This document shows, piece after piece, positions 1-7,992 of a DNA stretch of 64,000 nucleotides. Numbering within the stretch: position 1 is the stretch's first letter; each line of letters begins with the position of its first letter. The translations under genes were made by a program, and so were the position numbers. The stretch spans positions 1-64,000 of the forward strand of contig NZ_KB907804.1 in NCBI RefSeq assembly GCF_000382225.1, written 5' to 3'. The DNA is from Hymenobacter aerophilus DSM 13606 (GTDB taxonomy: Bacteria; Bacteroidota; Bacteroidia; Cytophagales; Hymenobacteraceae). The notes under the pieces are model-generated. The model made no database searches, was not told the DNA's origin, and was given only the letters and a program-made list of their open reading frames with translations.

Positions 1-31
1 TATAGCGGTTTCGTGAACGGTTTACCAAACT

Positions 32-697
32 TCAGGCGGGTGTGGTATGATAGCCGCAGTGGTCAAACCAGCTCCGTGCATCGGCGCTGGTAATCCAGTG
101 TACGGCGTCTTGCAGCGCGTCGGTTAAGGCCTTACGGGTGCGGGCCTGCGCCGTGCGCAACTTGGTTTTGAGTTTGCTCCAGGCCTGCTCCACGGGACTG
201 AAGTCGGGCGAGTAGGGCGGCAGAAACAACAGCTCCACGCCCCGCTCGGCCAGCCACTGTTTTACCCCGCTCAGCTTATGAGCGGACGCATTATCGAGCA
301 CCACCACGTCGCCTGCCCGTAAGCCGGGGGCCAGACACTGCGTGATGTACCAAGCGAAGCGCTGCTGATTGAGCGCCCCATCCAGCACTTGCACGGCCTG
401 CAGCCCCCGCACCGACAACGCCCCGATCAGCGTCAGCGCCTTGCCCCGCTGCAGCGGGCTGGCCCCGCCTACCCGTTGCCCGCCCGGAGCCCGGGCATAG
501 CGGCGGCCATAGTCCAAGCGCAGGGCCGTCTCGTCGAGAAAGTGGAAGCGGGCCACGTCGGGGCGGGTGCACACGCTGACTACGTGTGCGGCGCGCGCCG
601 TCCTCACCCGCGGCGTGTCGCGCTCAGTGGCGTGCTGGCTTTTTTTTTGCGGCGCAAGTTGTGCTCCTCCAACACATCCCAGATACAGGTCTGGCAC
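32..697 (-). CDS. IS630 transposase, catalytic frame (OrfB, DDE)
   Basis: This is the catalytic half of the transposase. It carries the DDE triad: the first Asp in FLDETALRLDYGRRYA, the second in VVLDNASAHK, and the Glu in LPPYSPDFSPVEQAWSKLK. The open frame runs up to 697, but its own start is probably not used. Expression most likely comes by -1 slippage from the upstream frame on the A9 run at 640-648, giving a fusion of about 320 residues. All three acidic residues are present and the inverted repeats are intact, so the copy may be active. Confidence 0.9.
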   Translation of the reverse strand: MPDLYLGCVGGAQLAPQKKSQHATERDTPRVRTARAAHVVSVCTRPDVARFHFLDETALRLDYGRRYARAPGGQRVGGASPLQRGKALTLIGALSVRGLQAVQVLDGALNQQRFAWYITQCLAPGLRAGDVVVLDNASAHKLSGVKQWLAERGVELLFLPPYSPDFSPVEQAWSKLKTKLRTAQARTRKALTDALQDAVHWITSADARSWFDHCGYHTTPA

Positions 698-990
698 ACG
701 GACCGGCCCGAATATGCCTGCCAGGCCTGGTTCAACTCGCTGAGCGTGGCATCGGCGTGCTCCCCCACATAGGCCACGAGCCAGGCTTGATCGTCGGCCG
801 AGAGCAAGCGCTCGACACCGCCACGAGCGGGTTTGGGCTGGAGCGAGCCGGTTTGGTGTTGATGAGCGAGCAACTTAGTAATAAACGAGTAACTCACGCC
901 GAAGCGGTCAGCTACCTGTTGGCGGGTCGTGTGAGGCTCCGCGCTGGCGGCGGCCACGCGGGTGCGCAAATCGAGCGAGTAGGGTTTCAT
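604..990 (-). CDS. IS630 transposase, N-terminal frame (OrfA, helix-turn-helix)
   Basis: This frame encodes about 128 residues and opens with MKPYSLDLRTRV, typical of the N-terminal DNA-binding part of IS630 transposases. A helix-turn-helix (TRQQVADRFGVSYSFITKLL) lies at about residues 22-42. The frame ends shortly after a run of nine A residues on the coding strand (plus-strand T run at 640-648, codons CGC AAA AAA AAA GCC). The catalytic frame is -1 relative to it, so the active protein is probably made by ribosomal slippage there. ATG at 990 is preferred over the adjacent GTG at 993. Taken alone this frame has no catalytic domain. Confidence 0.88.
   Translation of the reverse strand: MKPYSLDLRTRVAAASAEPHTTRQQVADRFGVSYSFITKLLAHQHQTGSLQPKPARGGVERLLSADDQAWLVAYVGEHADATLSELNQAWQAYSGRSVCQTCIWDVLEEHNLRRKKKASTPLSATRRG
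640..648 (-). other. Probable programmed -1 frameshift site (A9 on the coding strand)
   Basis: Nine consecutive T on the plus strand read as A9 in the transposase mRNA, inside the roughly 90-bp overlap of the two frames. The second frame is exactly -1 relative to the first. IS630 elements commonly use such A-rich slippery tracts. A sequencing or mutational loss of one base cannot be formally excluded. Confidence 0.7.
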
Positions 991-1035
991 CACTGGTCAA
1001 CCATAACAGATGGTAAACCGTTTACGAAACCGCTA

Positions 1036-1122
1036 TATGAATTATGAATTATGAATTGGCACAATTCAGTAACGGTCCGCCCACAAGAATTCAAAATTCA
1101 TAATCCAAAATTCATAATTCTT
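1036..1122. repeat. Inverted pair of 7-bp tandem arrays (TATGAAT / AATTCAT)
   Basis: Three perfect copies of TATGAAT lie at 1036-1056. Five heptamers of the complementary type (AATTCAA, AATTCAT, AATCCAA, AATTCAT, AATTCTT) lie at 1088-1122, with a 31-bp spacer. The second array ends seven bases before the comB start codon. The insertion sequence abuts the first array. Confidence 0.85.
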
Positions 1123-1128
1123 CAACCC

Positions 1129-1851
1129 ATGCCCAAGCTCGACATCTGTTTCTCGCCCGAACTGCTGCCGCTCTACAACCTGAAAGGCAAAGTGGCTGTG
1201 GTGGTGGATGTGCTGCGGGCCACCTCCAGCATCGTCACGGCGCTGGCGGCGGGCGTCACGCATATCGTGCCGTTCAGCGAGCTGGACGAGTGCCGGGCCC
1301 AGGCGGCGCAGGGCTACCTGACGGCCGCCGAGCGCGACGGCCGCCAGGCTGAGGGCGTGGATTTGGGCAATTCGCCCTTCGGCTACCTCGATGGGAAGGT
1401 GGCCGTGGCGGGCCGGGCGGTGGCCCTCACCACCACCAACGGCACCCGCGCTCTGCATTTGTCGGCTGCCGCCGATAAAATCGTGGTGGGTGCCTTCCTC
1501 AACCTGGGGGCCGTGGCCGACCACCTGCGCCATCTGAACAAGGACGTCGTCATCGTCTGCGCCGGCTGGAAGGGCCTTTTCTGCCTCGAAGACACCCTGT
1601 TCGGCGGGGCCCTGGCCGCCCGGTTGCAGTCCGATTTCGATACTACCGCCTCCGACGCTACGCTGGCCGCCCTCGACCTGTGGGCCGCCGCCGAGCCCGA
1701 CTTGGGCGGCTACCTGCTCCGCTCGGCCCACGTACGCCGCCTCAACCACCTCGAAGCCCACCAGGACATGGCCTTCTGCATCCGCCAGGACGAGTACGAC
1801 CTTGTGCCGGTATTCAGAAATGGCCAGATCACGGATGAGCACGGATTTTAG
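1129..1851 (+). CDS. comB: Probable 2-phosphosulfolactate phosphatase (ComB family)
   Basis: The 240-residue protein matches the ComB family along its whole length, with KVAVVVDVLRATSSIVTAL near the N-terminus, TTNGTRAL at mid-length and VIVCAGWKGLFCLEDTLF further on. In the coenzyme M pathway ComB hydrolyses 2-phosphosulfolactate to sulfolactate using Mg2+. Its role in Bacteroidota is not settled. ATG at 1129 is chosen because the upstream extension to 1051 only translates the heptamer repeats. The last residues (ITDEHGF) and the TAG stop come from a dispersed inverted repeat at 1828-1876. The protein has no signal peptide, so it is cytosolic. No neighbouring sulfonate genes are seen. Confidence 0.85.
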   Translation: MPKLDICFSPELLPLYNLKGKVAVVVDVLRATSSIVTALAAGVTHIVPFSELDECRAQAAQGYLTAAERDGRQAEGVDLGNSPFGYLDGKVAVAGRAVALTTTNGTRALHLSAAADKIVVGAFLNLGAVADHLRHLNKDVVIVCAGWKGLFCLEDTLFGGALAARLQSDFDTTASDATLAALDLWAAAEPDLGGYLLRSAHVRRLNHLEAHQDMAFCIRQDEYDLVPVFRNGQITDEHGF

Positions 1852-2010
1852 CGGATTTCACGGATTTTGTAGACGATTGAAAAAGGCCACCTCAGTTGAG
1901 GTGGCCTTTGTGTTTTTGTGGATGCACGGCTAATCGAACGTGCTAGTCGCGCCGACCACACCGTCTACAAAATCCGTGAAATCCGCTAAAATCCGCGCTA
2001 ATTCGTGATC
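1828..2010. repeat. Long imperfect inverted repeat between comB and aceA
   Basis: Two arms of about 49 bp (1828-1876 and 1962-2010) are inverted copies with only a few mismatches. They are built on the core ATTTTAGCGGATTTCACGG. The left arm overlaps the comB stop codon and the right arm ends just before the aceA stop. A separate terminator hairpin sits in the loop. A related, more diverged sequence follows the M14 peptidase gene at about 20045-20100. Confidence 0.85.
1882..1909. terminator. Bidirectional intrinsic terminator between comB and aceA
   Basis: A perfect 13-bp stem (AAAGGCCACCTCA / TGAGGTGGCCTTT) with a 2-nt apex is flanked by A-rich sequence on the left and TTTGTGTTTTTG on the right. 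It can serve both converging genes. Confidence 0.85.
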
Positions 2011-2012
2011 AA

Positions 2013-3302
2013 TCAGTGATTATTGAATTGCGCTTCCTCGGTGCTGCCGACCAGGGCGCCGGTGCTGGAGCGGCCGGCGGTTACCACGTTCTGCACGGCG
2101 TCGAAGTAGCCGGTGCCCACGAAGCTCTGGTGCTTGACGGCCTTAAAGCCCTTTTTCTGGAGAGCAAACTCACGCTCCTGCAACTCCGAGTAGCCCGCCA
2201 TGCCCCGCTCGCGGTAGGCCGTAGCCAGCTCGAACATGCTGGTGTTGAGGGCGTGGAAGCCGGCCAGCGTGATAAACTGGAACTTGTAGCCCATGGCGGC
2301 CAACTCTTCGCGGTAGGTTTCCATTTCGGCTACGCTGAGCTTGGCGGCCCAGTTGAACGAAGGCGAGCAGTTATAGGCCAGCAGCTTGCCGGGGAACTGG
2401 GCGTGGATGGCTTCGGCGAACTGGCGGGCCTGCTCCAGATCGGGGTGCGAGGTTTCCATCCAGATGAGGTCGGCGTAGGGGGCGTAGGCCAGGCCGCGGG
2501 CAATGCCGGCCTCCAGGCCGCAGCGCACCCGGAAAAAGCCCTCGGAGGTGCGCTCGGCCTCTTCGAGCACGAAGGGCTGGTCGCGTGGGTCGATGTCGGA
2601 GGTGAGCAGGTCGGCGGCGTCGGCGTCGGTGCGGGCCACTACCAGGGTGGGCACGCCCAGCACGTCGGCGGCCAGGCGGGCGGCTACCAGCTTGTTGATG
2701 GCCTCCTGGGTGGGCACGAGCACCTTGCCGCCGAGGTGGCCGCACTTCTTGGCTGAGGAAAGCTGGTCTTCAAAATGCACGCCGGCGGCCCCGGCCTCAA
2801 TCATCATCTTCATCAGTTCAAACGCGTTCAGGTTGCCCCCGAACCCGGCCTCGGCATCGGCCACAATGGGCACCAGCCAGTGGACCTCGCCCTCGCCCGA
2901 CACGCTCTGAATCTGGTCGGCGCGCAGCAGGGCGTTGTTGATGCGGCGCACCACGGCCGGCACCGAGTCGGCGGGATAGAGGCTCTGGTCGGGGTACATC
3001 TGGCCCGAGTTGTTGGCGTCGGCCGCCACCTGCCAGCCCGAGAGGTAGATGGCGTTGAGGCCGGCCTGCACCTCTTGCACGGCCTGGTTGCCGGTAAGCG
3101 CGCCCAGCCCGGCCACATACTGCTCGGAGTGCAGCAACTGCCACAGCCGCTCGGCGCCCTGCCGGGCCAGCGAGTATTCAATATCCACCGAGCCACGCAG
3201 CTTCAGCACGTCGGCGGCAGTGTAAGGCCGGATGATGCCCTGCCAGCGCGAATTCGTGGCCCAATCCTGTTCAATGGCGGAAATGCGTTGCTGCTTATTC
3301 AT
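2013..3302 (-). CDS. aceA: Isocitrate lyase
   Basis: This enzyme cleaves isocitrate to glyoxylate and succinate, the first step of the glyoxylate shunt. The 429-residue length is normal for the bacterial enzyme. The active-site signature [15 protein letters not shown] carries KKCGH at about residues 185-189, including the catalytic Cys. [20 protein letters not shown] and [12 protein letters not shown] are family blocks. ATG at 3302 gives [14 protein letters not shown], the usual N-terminus; the open frame continues upstream only through repeat DNA. It lies 167 bp downstream of aceB on the same strand, separated by a strong hairpin, so co-transcription with partial attenuation or a separate promoter are both possible. 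Confidence 0.97.
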   Translation of the reverse strand: MNKQQRISAIEQDWATNSRWQGIIRPYTAADVLKLRGSVDIEYSLARQGAERLWQLLHSEQYVAGLGALTGNQAVQEVQAGLNAIYLSGWQVAADANNSGQMYPDQSLYPADSVPAVVRRINNALLRADQIQSVSGEGEVHWLVPIVADAEAGFGGNLNAFELMKMMIEAGAAGVHFEDQLSSAKKCGHLGGKVLVPTQEAINKLVAARLAADVLGVPTLVVARTDADAADLLTSDIDPRDQPFVLEEAERTSEGFFRVRCGLEAGIARGLAYAPYADLIWMETSHPDLEQARQFAEAIHAQFPGKLLAYNCSPSFNWAAKLSVAEMETYREELAAMGYKFQFITLAGFHALNTSMFELATAYRERGMAGYSELQEREFALQKKGFKAVKHQSFVGTGYFDAVQNVVTAGRSSTGALVGSTEEAQFNNH

Positions 3303-3411
3303 GGCGGTAGGGGTTGAGAAAAGTGAAAAGTATGGGCAAAGCGAGGCTGGCTGGGGCAAAAGCAGTGCTTTGCCCCGGGGAGGAAAACCCGGAAAAGTTG
3401 AAGGGAAAGTT

Positions 3412-3454
3412 GAACGGTGTAGGGGCGGGGACAAGCCCCGCCCCTACACCGTTC
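3412..3454. repeat. Perfect 19-bp inverted repeat in the aceB-aceA gap
   Basis: Arms at 3412-3430 and 3436-3454 are perfectly complementary (starting GAACGGTGTAGGGGCGGGG) with a 5-nt loop. The hairpin is extremely GC-rich and has no T tract after it in the aceBA direction, so it looks more like a dispersed palindrome or an RNA-stability element than an intrinsic terminator. Confidence 0.8.
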
Positions 3455-3469
3455 TAACCTGCCGGCCTG

Positions 3470-5095
3470 CTACGTCAGCTGCTCGTAGGCGGGCAGGGTC
3501 AGGAACTCGATGAACTGCTCGCTCATCACCAGCCGGTCGAAGAGGCGGGCGGCTTCGAGGTACTTGCCCTGCGCATAGAGTTCGTCGCCGATTTCCTGGC
3601 GGATGGCTTCGAGCTGGGCGGGCAGCAGCTCGCGGTACAGCTCCGTGGTGAGTGGGCGGCCGTCGGCCAGCTGGGTGCCGGGCGTGTGCAGCCACTGCCA
3701 TACCTGGGCCCGCGAAATTTCGGCGGTGGCGGCGTCCTCCATCAGATGGTGAATCGGGACGCAGCCGTTGCCCCGCAGCCACGATTCGAGGTAGCGCACG
3801 GCCACGTCGAGGTTGAGGCGCAGGCCGGCTTCGGTGATGTCGCCCGTGGGGGCCTGCACCAAATCCTGGGCCGTTACCTGCACATCGTCGCGCTTGTTGT
3901 CGATCTGGTTGGGCTGGGGCATCAGCTCGTTGAAGACCTCCAGCGCCACCGGCACCAGGCCGGGGTGGGCCACCCAGGTGCCGTCGTGGCCGGCGCGGGC
4001 CTCGCGCACCTTGTCCAGGCGGACTTTTTCGAGGGCCCGCTCGTTGGCCTCGGGGTCGTTTTTGATGGGAATCTGGGCCGCCATGCCGCCCATGGCGTGC
4101 ACGCCGCGGCGGTGGCAGGTTTGCACCACCAGCTGCGAGTAGGCGCTCATAAACGGCACCGTCATCGTCACGGCCGCGCGGTCGGGCAAGCGGTGTTCGG
4201 CGCCCAGCCCCAGCCGCTTGATGTAGCTGAAAATGTAATCCCAGCGGCCGCAGTTGAGGCCCGCCGAGTGCTCGCGCAGCTCCCACAGAATCTCGTTCAG
4301 CTCGAAAGCGGCCGGCAGCGTCTCAATCAGCACCGTGGCTTTAATGGTGCACTTGGGCATTTTCAGCGACCATTGCGCGAAGCCGAACACGTCGTTCCAG
4401 AGACGGGCTTCGAGGTGGCTCTCCAGTTTGGGCAGGTAGAAGTAGGGGGCCGTGCCGCGGGCACAGAGCTCGTGGGCGTTGTGGAAGAAGTAGAGGCCAA
4501 AGTCGAACAGCGAAGCACTCACCGGCTCGCCATCCACCAGCAGGTGCTTTTCGAGCAGGTGCCAGCCGCGGGGGCGCACCATGAGCACGGCGGTTTGCTC
4601 GTTGAGCCGGTACTCCTTCTGGGGCGTGCTGATGGCAATGGTGCGGCGCACGGCGTCGCGCAGGTTGCGCTGGCCCTCCACTACGTTGGCCCAGGTGGGC
4701 GAAGTCGAATCTTCGAGGTCGGCCATAAAGACTTTGGCCCCCGAGTTCAGGGCATTGATAATCATTTTGCGCTCGGTGGGGCCGGTTATTTCCACCCGCC
4801 GGTCGAGCAGGTCGGCGGGCAGCGGGGCCACGGTCCAGGGCTTTTCGCGCAGCAGCTTGGTTTCGGGCAGAAAGTCGAAGGCCTCGCCGGCGGCCAGTTG
4901 CTGCTGCCGCTCCTGGCGGCGCTGTAGCAGCGCCCGGCGGGTGGGCTCGAAGCGGCGGTGCAGCTCGGCCACGAAGGCCAGGGCCGAGGGCGTCAGGATT
5001 TCGGCGTAGGCGGGCGAGTATTCGCCCGTTACCCGCACCCGCTCGGGAGTGCGGTAGGTGGGGGCCAGGGTCTGGGGCTCGGCGAAAGGCGACAT
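3470..5095 (-). CDS. aceB: Malate synthase A
   Basis: This enzyme condenses glyoxylate with acetyl-CoA to malate, the second step of the glyoxylate shunt. The 541-residue length fits malate synthase A. Blocks seen in order are [34 protein letters not shown] (catalytic Arg region), [20 protein letters not shown] (family signature), [12 protein letters not shown] and [12 protein letters not shown] (catalytic Asp region). ATG at 5095 ([10 protein letters not shown]) is used; the upstream codons of the open frame overlap the promoter. A perfect -7 element lies on the minus strand at 5147-5154. The gene diverges from a RamB/ScfR-like regulator and precedes aceA. Confidence 0.97.
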   Translation of the reverse strand: MSPFAEPQTLAPTYRTPERVRVTGEYSPAYAEILTPSALAFVAELHRRFEPTRRALLQRRQERQQQLAAGEAFDFLPETKLLREKPWTVAPLPADLLDRRVEITGPTERKMIINALNSGAKVFMADLEDSTSPTWANVVEGQRNLRDAVRRTIAISTPQKEYRLNEQTAVLMVRPRGWHLLEKHLLVDGEPVSASLFDFGLYFFHNAHELCARGTAPYFYLPKLESHLEARLWNDVFGFAQWSLKMPKCTIKATVLIETLPAAFELNEILWELREHSAGLNCGRWDYIFSYIKRLGLGAEHRLPDRAAVTMTVPFMSAYSQLVVQTCHRRGVHAMGGMAAQIPIKNDPEANERALEKVRLDKVREARAGHDGTWVAHPGLVPVALEVFNELMPQPNQIDNKRDDVQVTAQDLVQAPTGDITEAGLRLNLDVAVRYLESWLRGNGCVPIHHLMEDAATAEISRAQVWQWLHTPGTQLADGRPLTTELYRELLPAQLEAIRQEIGDELYAQGKYLEAARLFDRLVMSEQFIEFLTLPAYEQLT

Positions 5096-5146
5096 GCGTA
5101 GCGGAGTTGAGGTAGACGATAGGAAAGCTGCCCGGGGGCAGTGCAT

Positions 5147-5177
5147 CAAATGTATAAAAGCGAATTTTATCAAACAA
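5147..5177 (-). promoter_or_regulatory. Promoter of aceB(A), Bacteroidota type
   Basis: On the minus strand there is a perfect TACATTTG -7 element (plus-strand 5147-5154). A TTTG (5171-5174) or TTG (5175-5177) lies at -33 spacing, 16 or 20 nt away. The predicted 5' leader is about 45 nt. Confidence 0.7.
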
Positions 5178-5189
5178 GCGAATATTCGC
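5178..5189. promoter_or_regulatory. Candidate operator, 12-bp perfect palindrome
   Basis: GCGAATATTCGC is a perfect palindrome just upstream of the aceB -33 element and roughly 28 bp before the likely -7 of the divergent regulator gene. A GCGAAT half-site recurs nearby at about 5160. The position suits a regulator controlling both directions. Binding by the adjacent regulator is inferred, not shown. Confidence 0.5.
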
Positions 5190-5216
5190 CAATTTTTAAG
5201 AGGGGTCGCAAAACTG

Positions 5217-5224
5217 TACCTTTA
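5217..5224 (+). promoter_or_regulatory. Possible -7 element for the regulator gene
   Basis: TACCTTTA matches TAnnTTTG at all but the last base. It lies 140 bp before the start codon at 5365, and no clear -33 TTG is seen. Confidence 0.35.
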
Positions 5225-5364
5225 CGCGCTTCAGACGGACTGCAATGCCACATTGCACCAGTCGGCTAACGGAGTTCTATAGAAGCAACAGTGCCGCCAA
5301 GGCATTGAATTGGCTGGTATAGTGCGCGGCCGGCCCCTCATTTCACTATGTTACCAGTACCCTT

Positions 5365-6852
5365 ATGCTGAGCCACGGCCAGGTTGTTCGCTTGATTTTT
5401 GGCCTCAAGCTGCGCGAATTGCGGCAGGAGCGGGGCCTGACGCCCGCCGAAATGGCGCGGGCCTGCGACGTGTCGGTGTCCTACCTCAACGAGATTGAGA
5501 AGGGCAAGAAGTACCCCAAGGCCGACAAGATTCTGAGTTTGAGCAAGGTGCTGGGCGTGAGCTACGACCAGCTCGTGTCGCTGACGCTGAGCCGGCGGCT
5601 GGAACCCATTTCGGAGTTACTACAGTCAGATTTGCTCAAGGAGTTTCCGCTGGAGATGTTCGGGCTCGACCCACTGCGCATCGTGGAGCTGATTGCCAAC
5701 GCGCCGGCCAAGATGAACGCCTTCATCAGCACGCTGTTTGAAATTGCGCGCAACTACGAGATGCGCCAGGAAAACTTCTTCCTGGCCGCGCTGCGCTCTT
5801 TTCAGGAGATGCACGACAACTATTTCGAGGAGCTGGAGCAGGATGCCCGCACCTTTGTAGTGGAGCATGGTTTGGCCACCACTGAGTCATTTGACCGGAG
5901 CGGGCTGGAGCGGGTGCTCACTGAGCAATACGGCTACACCCTCGACCGGAGCGGGCTGGCCGAGTACGCCCACTTAGGGCGGCTGCGGTCGGTATTCCAG
6001 CCCAAGTCGCGGCGGCTGTTGCTGCGCCAGGGCCTGAGCGGGGCCCAGGAGGGCTTCGTGCTGGGCCGCGAGGTGGCCTTCAACTACCTGGGCCTCAAAG
6101 ACCGACCCTATGTGAATGCCTCGTTTCCGGTCCGCTCGTTCGAGGAGGTGCTCAACAACTTCAAGGCCTCATACTTCGCCGGGGCCCTGCTCATGGACGA
6201 AGAAACGCTGGTGCGCGACCTGACGGCCCTGTTCGCGGCCCCCACCTGGGAGCCGGCCGCGTTGCTGGCCCTGCTCACGCGCTACGACGTGTCGCCGGAG
6301 ATGTTTATGCAGCGCATCACCAACCTGCTACCGCGCCATTTCGGGCTACAGAGCCTGTTTTTCCTGCGCTTCGACCAGGCCAACGCCTCGGCCGACTACC
6401 GCCTGACCAAGGAGCTGCATCTCTCGCGCCTGCACAACCCCCACGGCAACGAGCTGCACGAGCACTATTGCCGCCGCTGGATTTCGGTGCGCCTGCTGGC
6501 CGAGCTGCGCCAGCAGCCCCCGGCCGCCGAAGGGCCCGCTTACACGCTCGGCGCCCAACGCTCGCGCTACCCCAACGGCGACGAGTACCTGTGCCTGACG
6601 CTGGCCCGGGCCGGCACGGCCACCGAGCCGGCCGTGAGCGTCACCGTGGGCCTGCTCTGCGACGATACGCTGAGCCAGAAAATCCGCTTCGTAACCGACC
6701 CCACCATCATCACCAAGGAAGTAAACGAAACCTGCGAGCGGTGCACCATTCCCGACTGCGAAGTGCGCGCCGCCGCCCCCCTGGAAGTGGAGCGCCGCCA
6801 GCGCCAGCAGGAGCTGCAGGCCGCCGTGGCGGCGCTGGTGAACGAGGCGTGA
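5365..6852 (+). CDS. XRE-family regulator of the RamB/ScfR (short-chain fatty acyl) type
   Basis: A 495-residue regulator. Residues of about 12-68 form an XRE helix-turn-helix (LRELRQERGLTPAEMARACD, then SYLNEIEKGKKYPKADKIL). The long remainder resembles the ligand-binding region of ScfR/RamB proteins, ending in the Cys cluster NETCERCTIPDCEVRAAAP. In actinobacteria RamB controls acetate metabolism, including aceA and aceB. Here the gene is divergent from aceB and shares a 269-bp control region with a perfect palindrome, so control of the glyoxylate shunt is a strong inference. There is no membrane segment. Whether it activates or represses cannot be read from sequence. Confidence 0.85.
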   Translation: MLSHGQVVRLIFGLKLRELRQERGLTPAEMARACDVSVSYLNEIEKGKKYPKADKILSLSKVLGVSYDQLVSLTLSRRLEPISELLQSDLLKEFPLEMFGLDPLRIVELIANAPAKMNAFISTLFEIARNYEMRQENFFLAALRSFQEMHDNYFEELEQDARTFVVEHGLATTESFDRSGLERVLTEQYGYTLDRSGLAEYAHLGRLRSVFQPKSRRLLLRQGLSGAQEGFVLGREVAFNYLGLKDRPYVNASFPVRSFEEVLNNFKASYFAGALLMDEETLVRDLTALFAAPTWEPAALLALLTRYDVSPEMFMQRITNLLPRHFGLQSLFFLRFDQANASADYRLTKELHLSRLHNPHGNELHEHYCRRWISVRLLAELRQQPPAAEGPAYTLGAQRSRYPNGDEYLCLTLARAGTATEPAVSVTVGLLCDDTLSQKIRFVTDPTIITKEVNETCERCTIPDCEVRAAAPLEVERRQRQQELQAAVAALVNEA

Positions 6853-7131
6853 GGTGGGTTAGTGGAAGCTAACTGGGCCGATAAAGCAGTAGCCTACAAG
6901 GCAGCGAAAAACATGGAGTGGGCCCGCACCAGCTAACGGCTGCCGCTAAGTAATGGAATAGTGGTCCCACTTATAGAAAAGGTTCCCCCATTGGTAGAAC
7001 GATGCTACTGGATGATAAGTCAGGGATTGAGAATTTGGAATTTTGAACGGGGAGGATGGAGGATCTACCGCATAAATAGAGGGGTTGGGCGAATAATCTT
7101 GTGCCAGGTATCTTACCTCTGTAACATTGTA
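6853..7131. other. Intergenic region without an identifiable gene
   Basis: This stretch after the regulator is less GC-rich than its flanks. It has only a 60-codon open frame (6961-7143) with no family resemblance, which runs into the promoter of the next gene. I see no tRNA, hairpin terminator or repeat array. Confidence 0.5.
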
Positions 7132-7162
7132 TTGTCAATGTGATATAAGCTCGATATATTTA
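7132..7162 (+). promoter_or_regulatory. Candidate promoter for the 7227 gene
   Basis: TTG at 7132-7134, a 20-nt spacer, then TATATTTA at 7155-7162 (one base off TAnnTTTG) in an AT-rich stretch 65 bp before the start codon. Confidence 0.5.
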
Positions 7163-7226
7163 GAATGCTTAATACTGCTGTCAATACACCTTCTTACTCT
7201 CTTTTCACCTAACCATTTTTCCCTTT

Positions 7227-7922
7227 ATGGTACTTACTACCCATCCCTTTCACCCGGTTACCGGCGAGCTGCTGTCCGCTCACCGCGACGCCTACCTGCG
7301 CGGCGACTTGTCGGGCAAGAACACCGAACTGGTCGATGCTTATCTGAAGGCCAACCCCGAGTACGGCGACGCTGCTTTCCAGCGCTTCTATACCATGAAA
7401 CAGCAAGGCCATCAGGTGCGGCCGGTGGGCTGGCTGCAGCAGCAGTTCGAGTTGATCCGGACCGAGCCCGCGCGGTTCCGCAAGCGCGCCGGCAGCATTG
7501 CCATGCTGGGCCTGCTGATTGGCGGCGCCGTGTTTGCCGGCACCAACCTGCCTACCGAAAATCTGCCTACCGATAACCTGCCTACCGAAGTACCGACTAC
7601 CCTCGACGCGGCAGTTGCTCCGGCCGAAGCGGAGGCTGCCGCCGTGGCCTTCACCACGCTCCGCGGCCGCATTCTGGACGAGAACGGCCGCCCGCTGGTG
7701 GGCGCCACCGTGCTCGACAAACTGAACAAGCGCGGCGTGAGCACCGACGCCAACGGCAATTACACCCTGCTGATTCCGGCCAACCGCGCCTCGCAGCTGC
7801 AGTACGGCTACGGCGGCTACCGGGAAGAGGAAGTGGCTGTACGCGGCCGCGCCGCTACCCACAACGTAACGCTGCTACCGCGCGCCAAAGAGCAGGCCAA
7901 GCGCCGCTGGTGGCTTTTCTAA
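7227..7922 (+). CDS. Single-pass membrane protein with carboxypeptidase-regulatory-like domain
   Basis: A 231-residue protein with an uncommon build. The first 85 residues look cytosolic and may be helical. One membrane segment (AGSIAMLGLLIGGAVFAGTN) follows at about 88-107. Next comes a tandem pentapeptide NLPTE-NLPTD-NLPTE linker, and then a beta-sandwich domain of the CarboxypepD_reg-like type (TTLRGRILDENGRPLVGATV, then GVSTDANGNYTLLIP) at about 140-215. Such domains in Bacteroidota usually sit on envelope proteins. It leads two roadblock-like genes on the same strand (70 and 51 bp gaps), so they may form one transcription unit. The function is unknown. Confidence 0.75.
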   Translation: MVLTTHPFHPVTGELLSAHRDAYLRGDLSGKNTELVDAYLKANPEYGDAAFQRFYTMKQQGHQVRPVGWLQQQFELIRTEPARFRKRAGSIAMLGLLIGGAVFAGTNLPTENLPTDNLPTEVPTTLDAAVAPAEAEAAAVAFTTLRGRILDENGRPLVGATVLDKLNKRGVSTDANGNYTLLIPANRASQLQYGYGGYREEEVAVRGRAATHNVTLLPRAKEQAKRRWWLF

Positions 7923-7992
7923 GCCTGCCGGTACTGGCTGGTAGGCTCAACTGTCGAAAAGGTAGAAAAACCTGCCCCATTCCCCTGGGTTC

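Larger units (their letters stand above)
1..1037 (-). mobile_element. IS630-family insertion sequence, complete
   Basis: The element is bounded by inverted repeats: positions 1-27 and 1011-1037 are reverse complements with one mismatch. Each end begins with TA, the target dinucleotide duplicated by IS630/Tc1-type elements, so the element proper is about 3-1035. Inside are two overlapping minus-strand frames that together encode a DDE transposase joined by a -1 frameshift. The right TA is also the first part of a TATGAAT heptamer array, so the element seems to have inserted into that repeat. The window starts exactly at the left TA, so the left flank cannot be examined. Confidence 0.93.

Noticed and set aside
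32-993. Broken (pseudogene) transposase
   Set aside because: The frame change coincides with a nine-A slippery run, the shift is -1 as expected for programmed frameshifting, and the catalytic residues and inverted repeats are intact.
1051-1128. N-terminal extension of comB
   Set aside because: It only translates the heptamer repeats; the family N-terminus begins at the ATG at 1129.
3686-4927. A 413-codon plus-strand frame across aceB
   Set aside because: It is antisense to malate synthase, which has full-length family motifs.
6961-7143. A 60-codon frame in the gap after the regulator
   Set aside because: No family resemblance and no promoter or start context, and it overlaps the predicted promoter of the 7227 gene.
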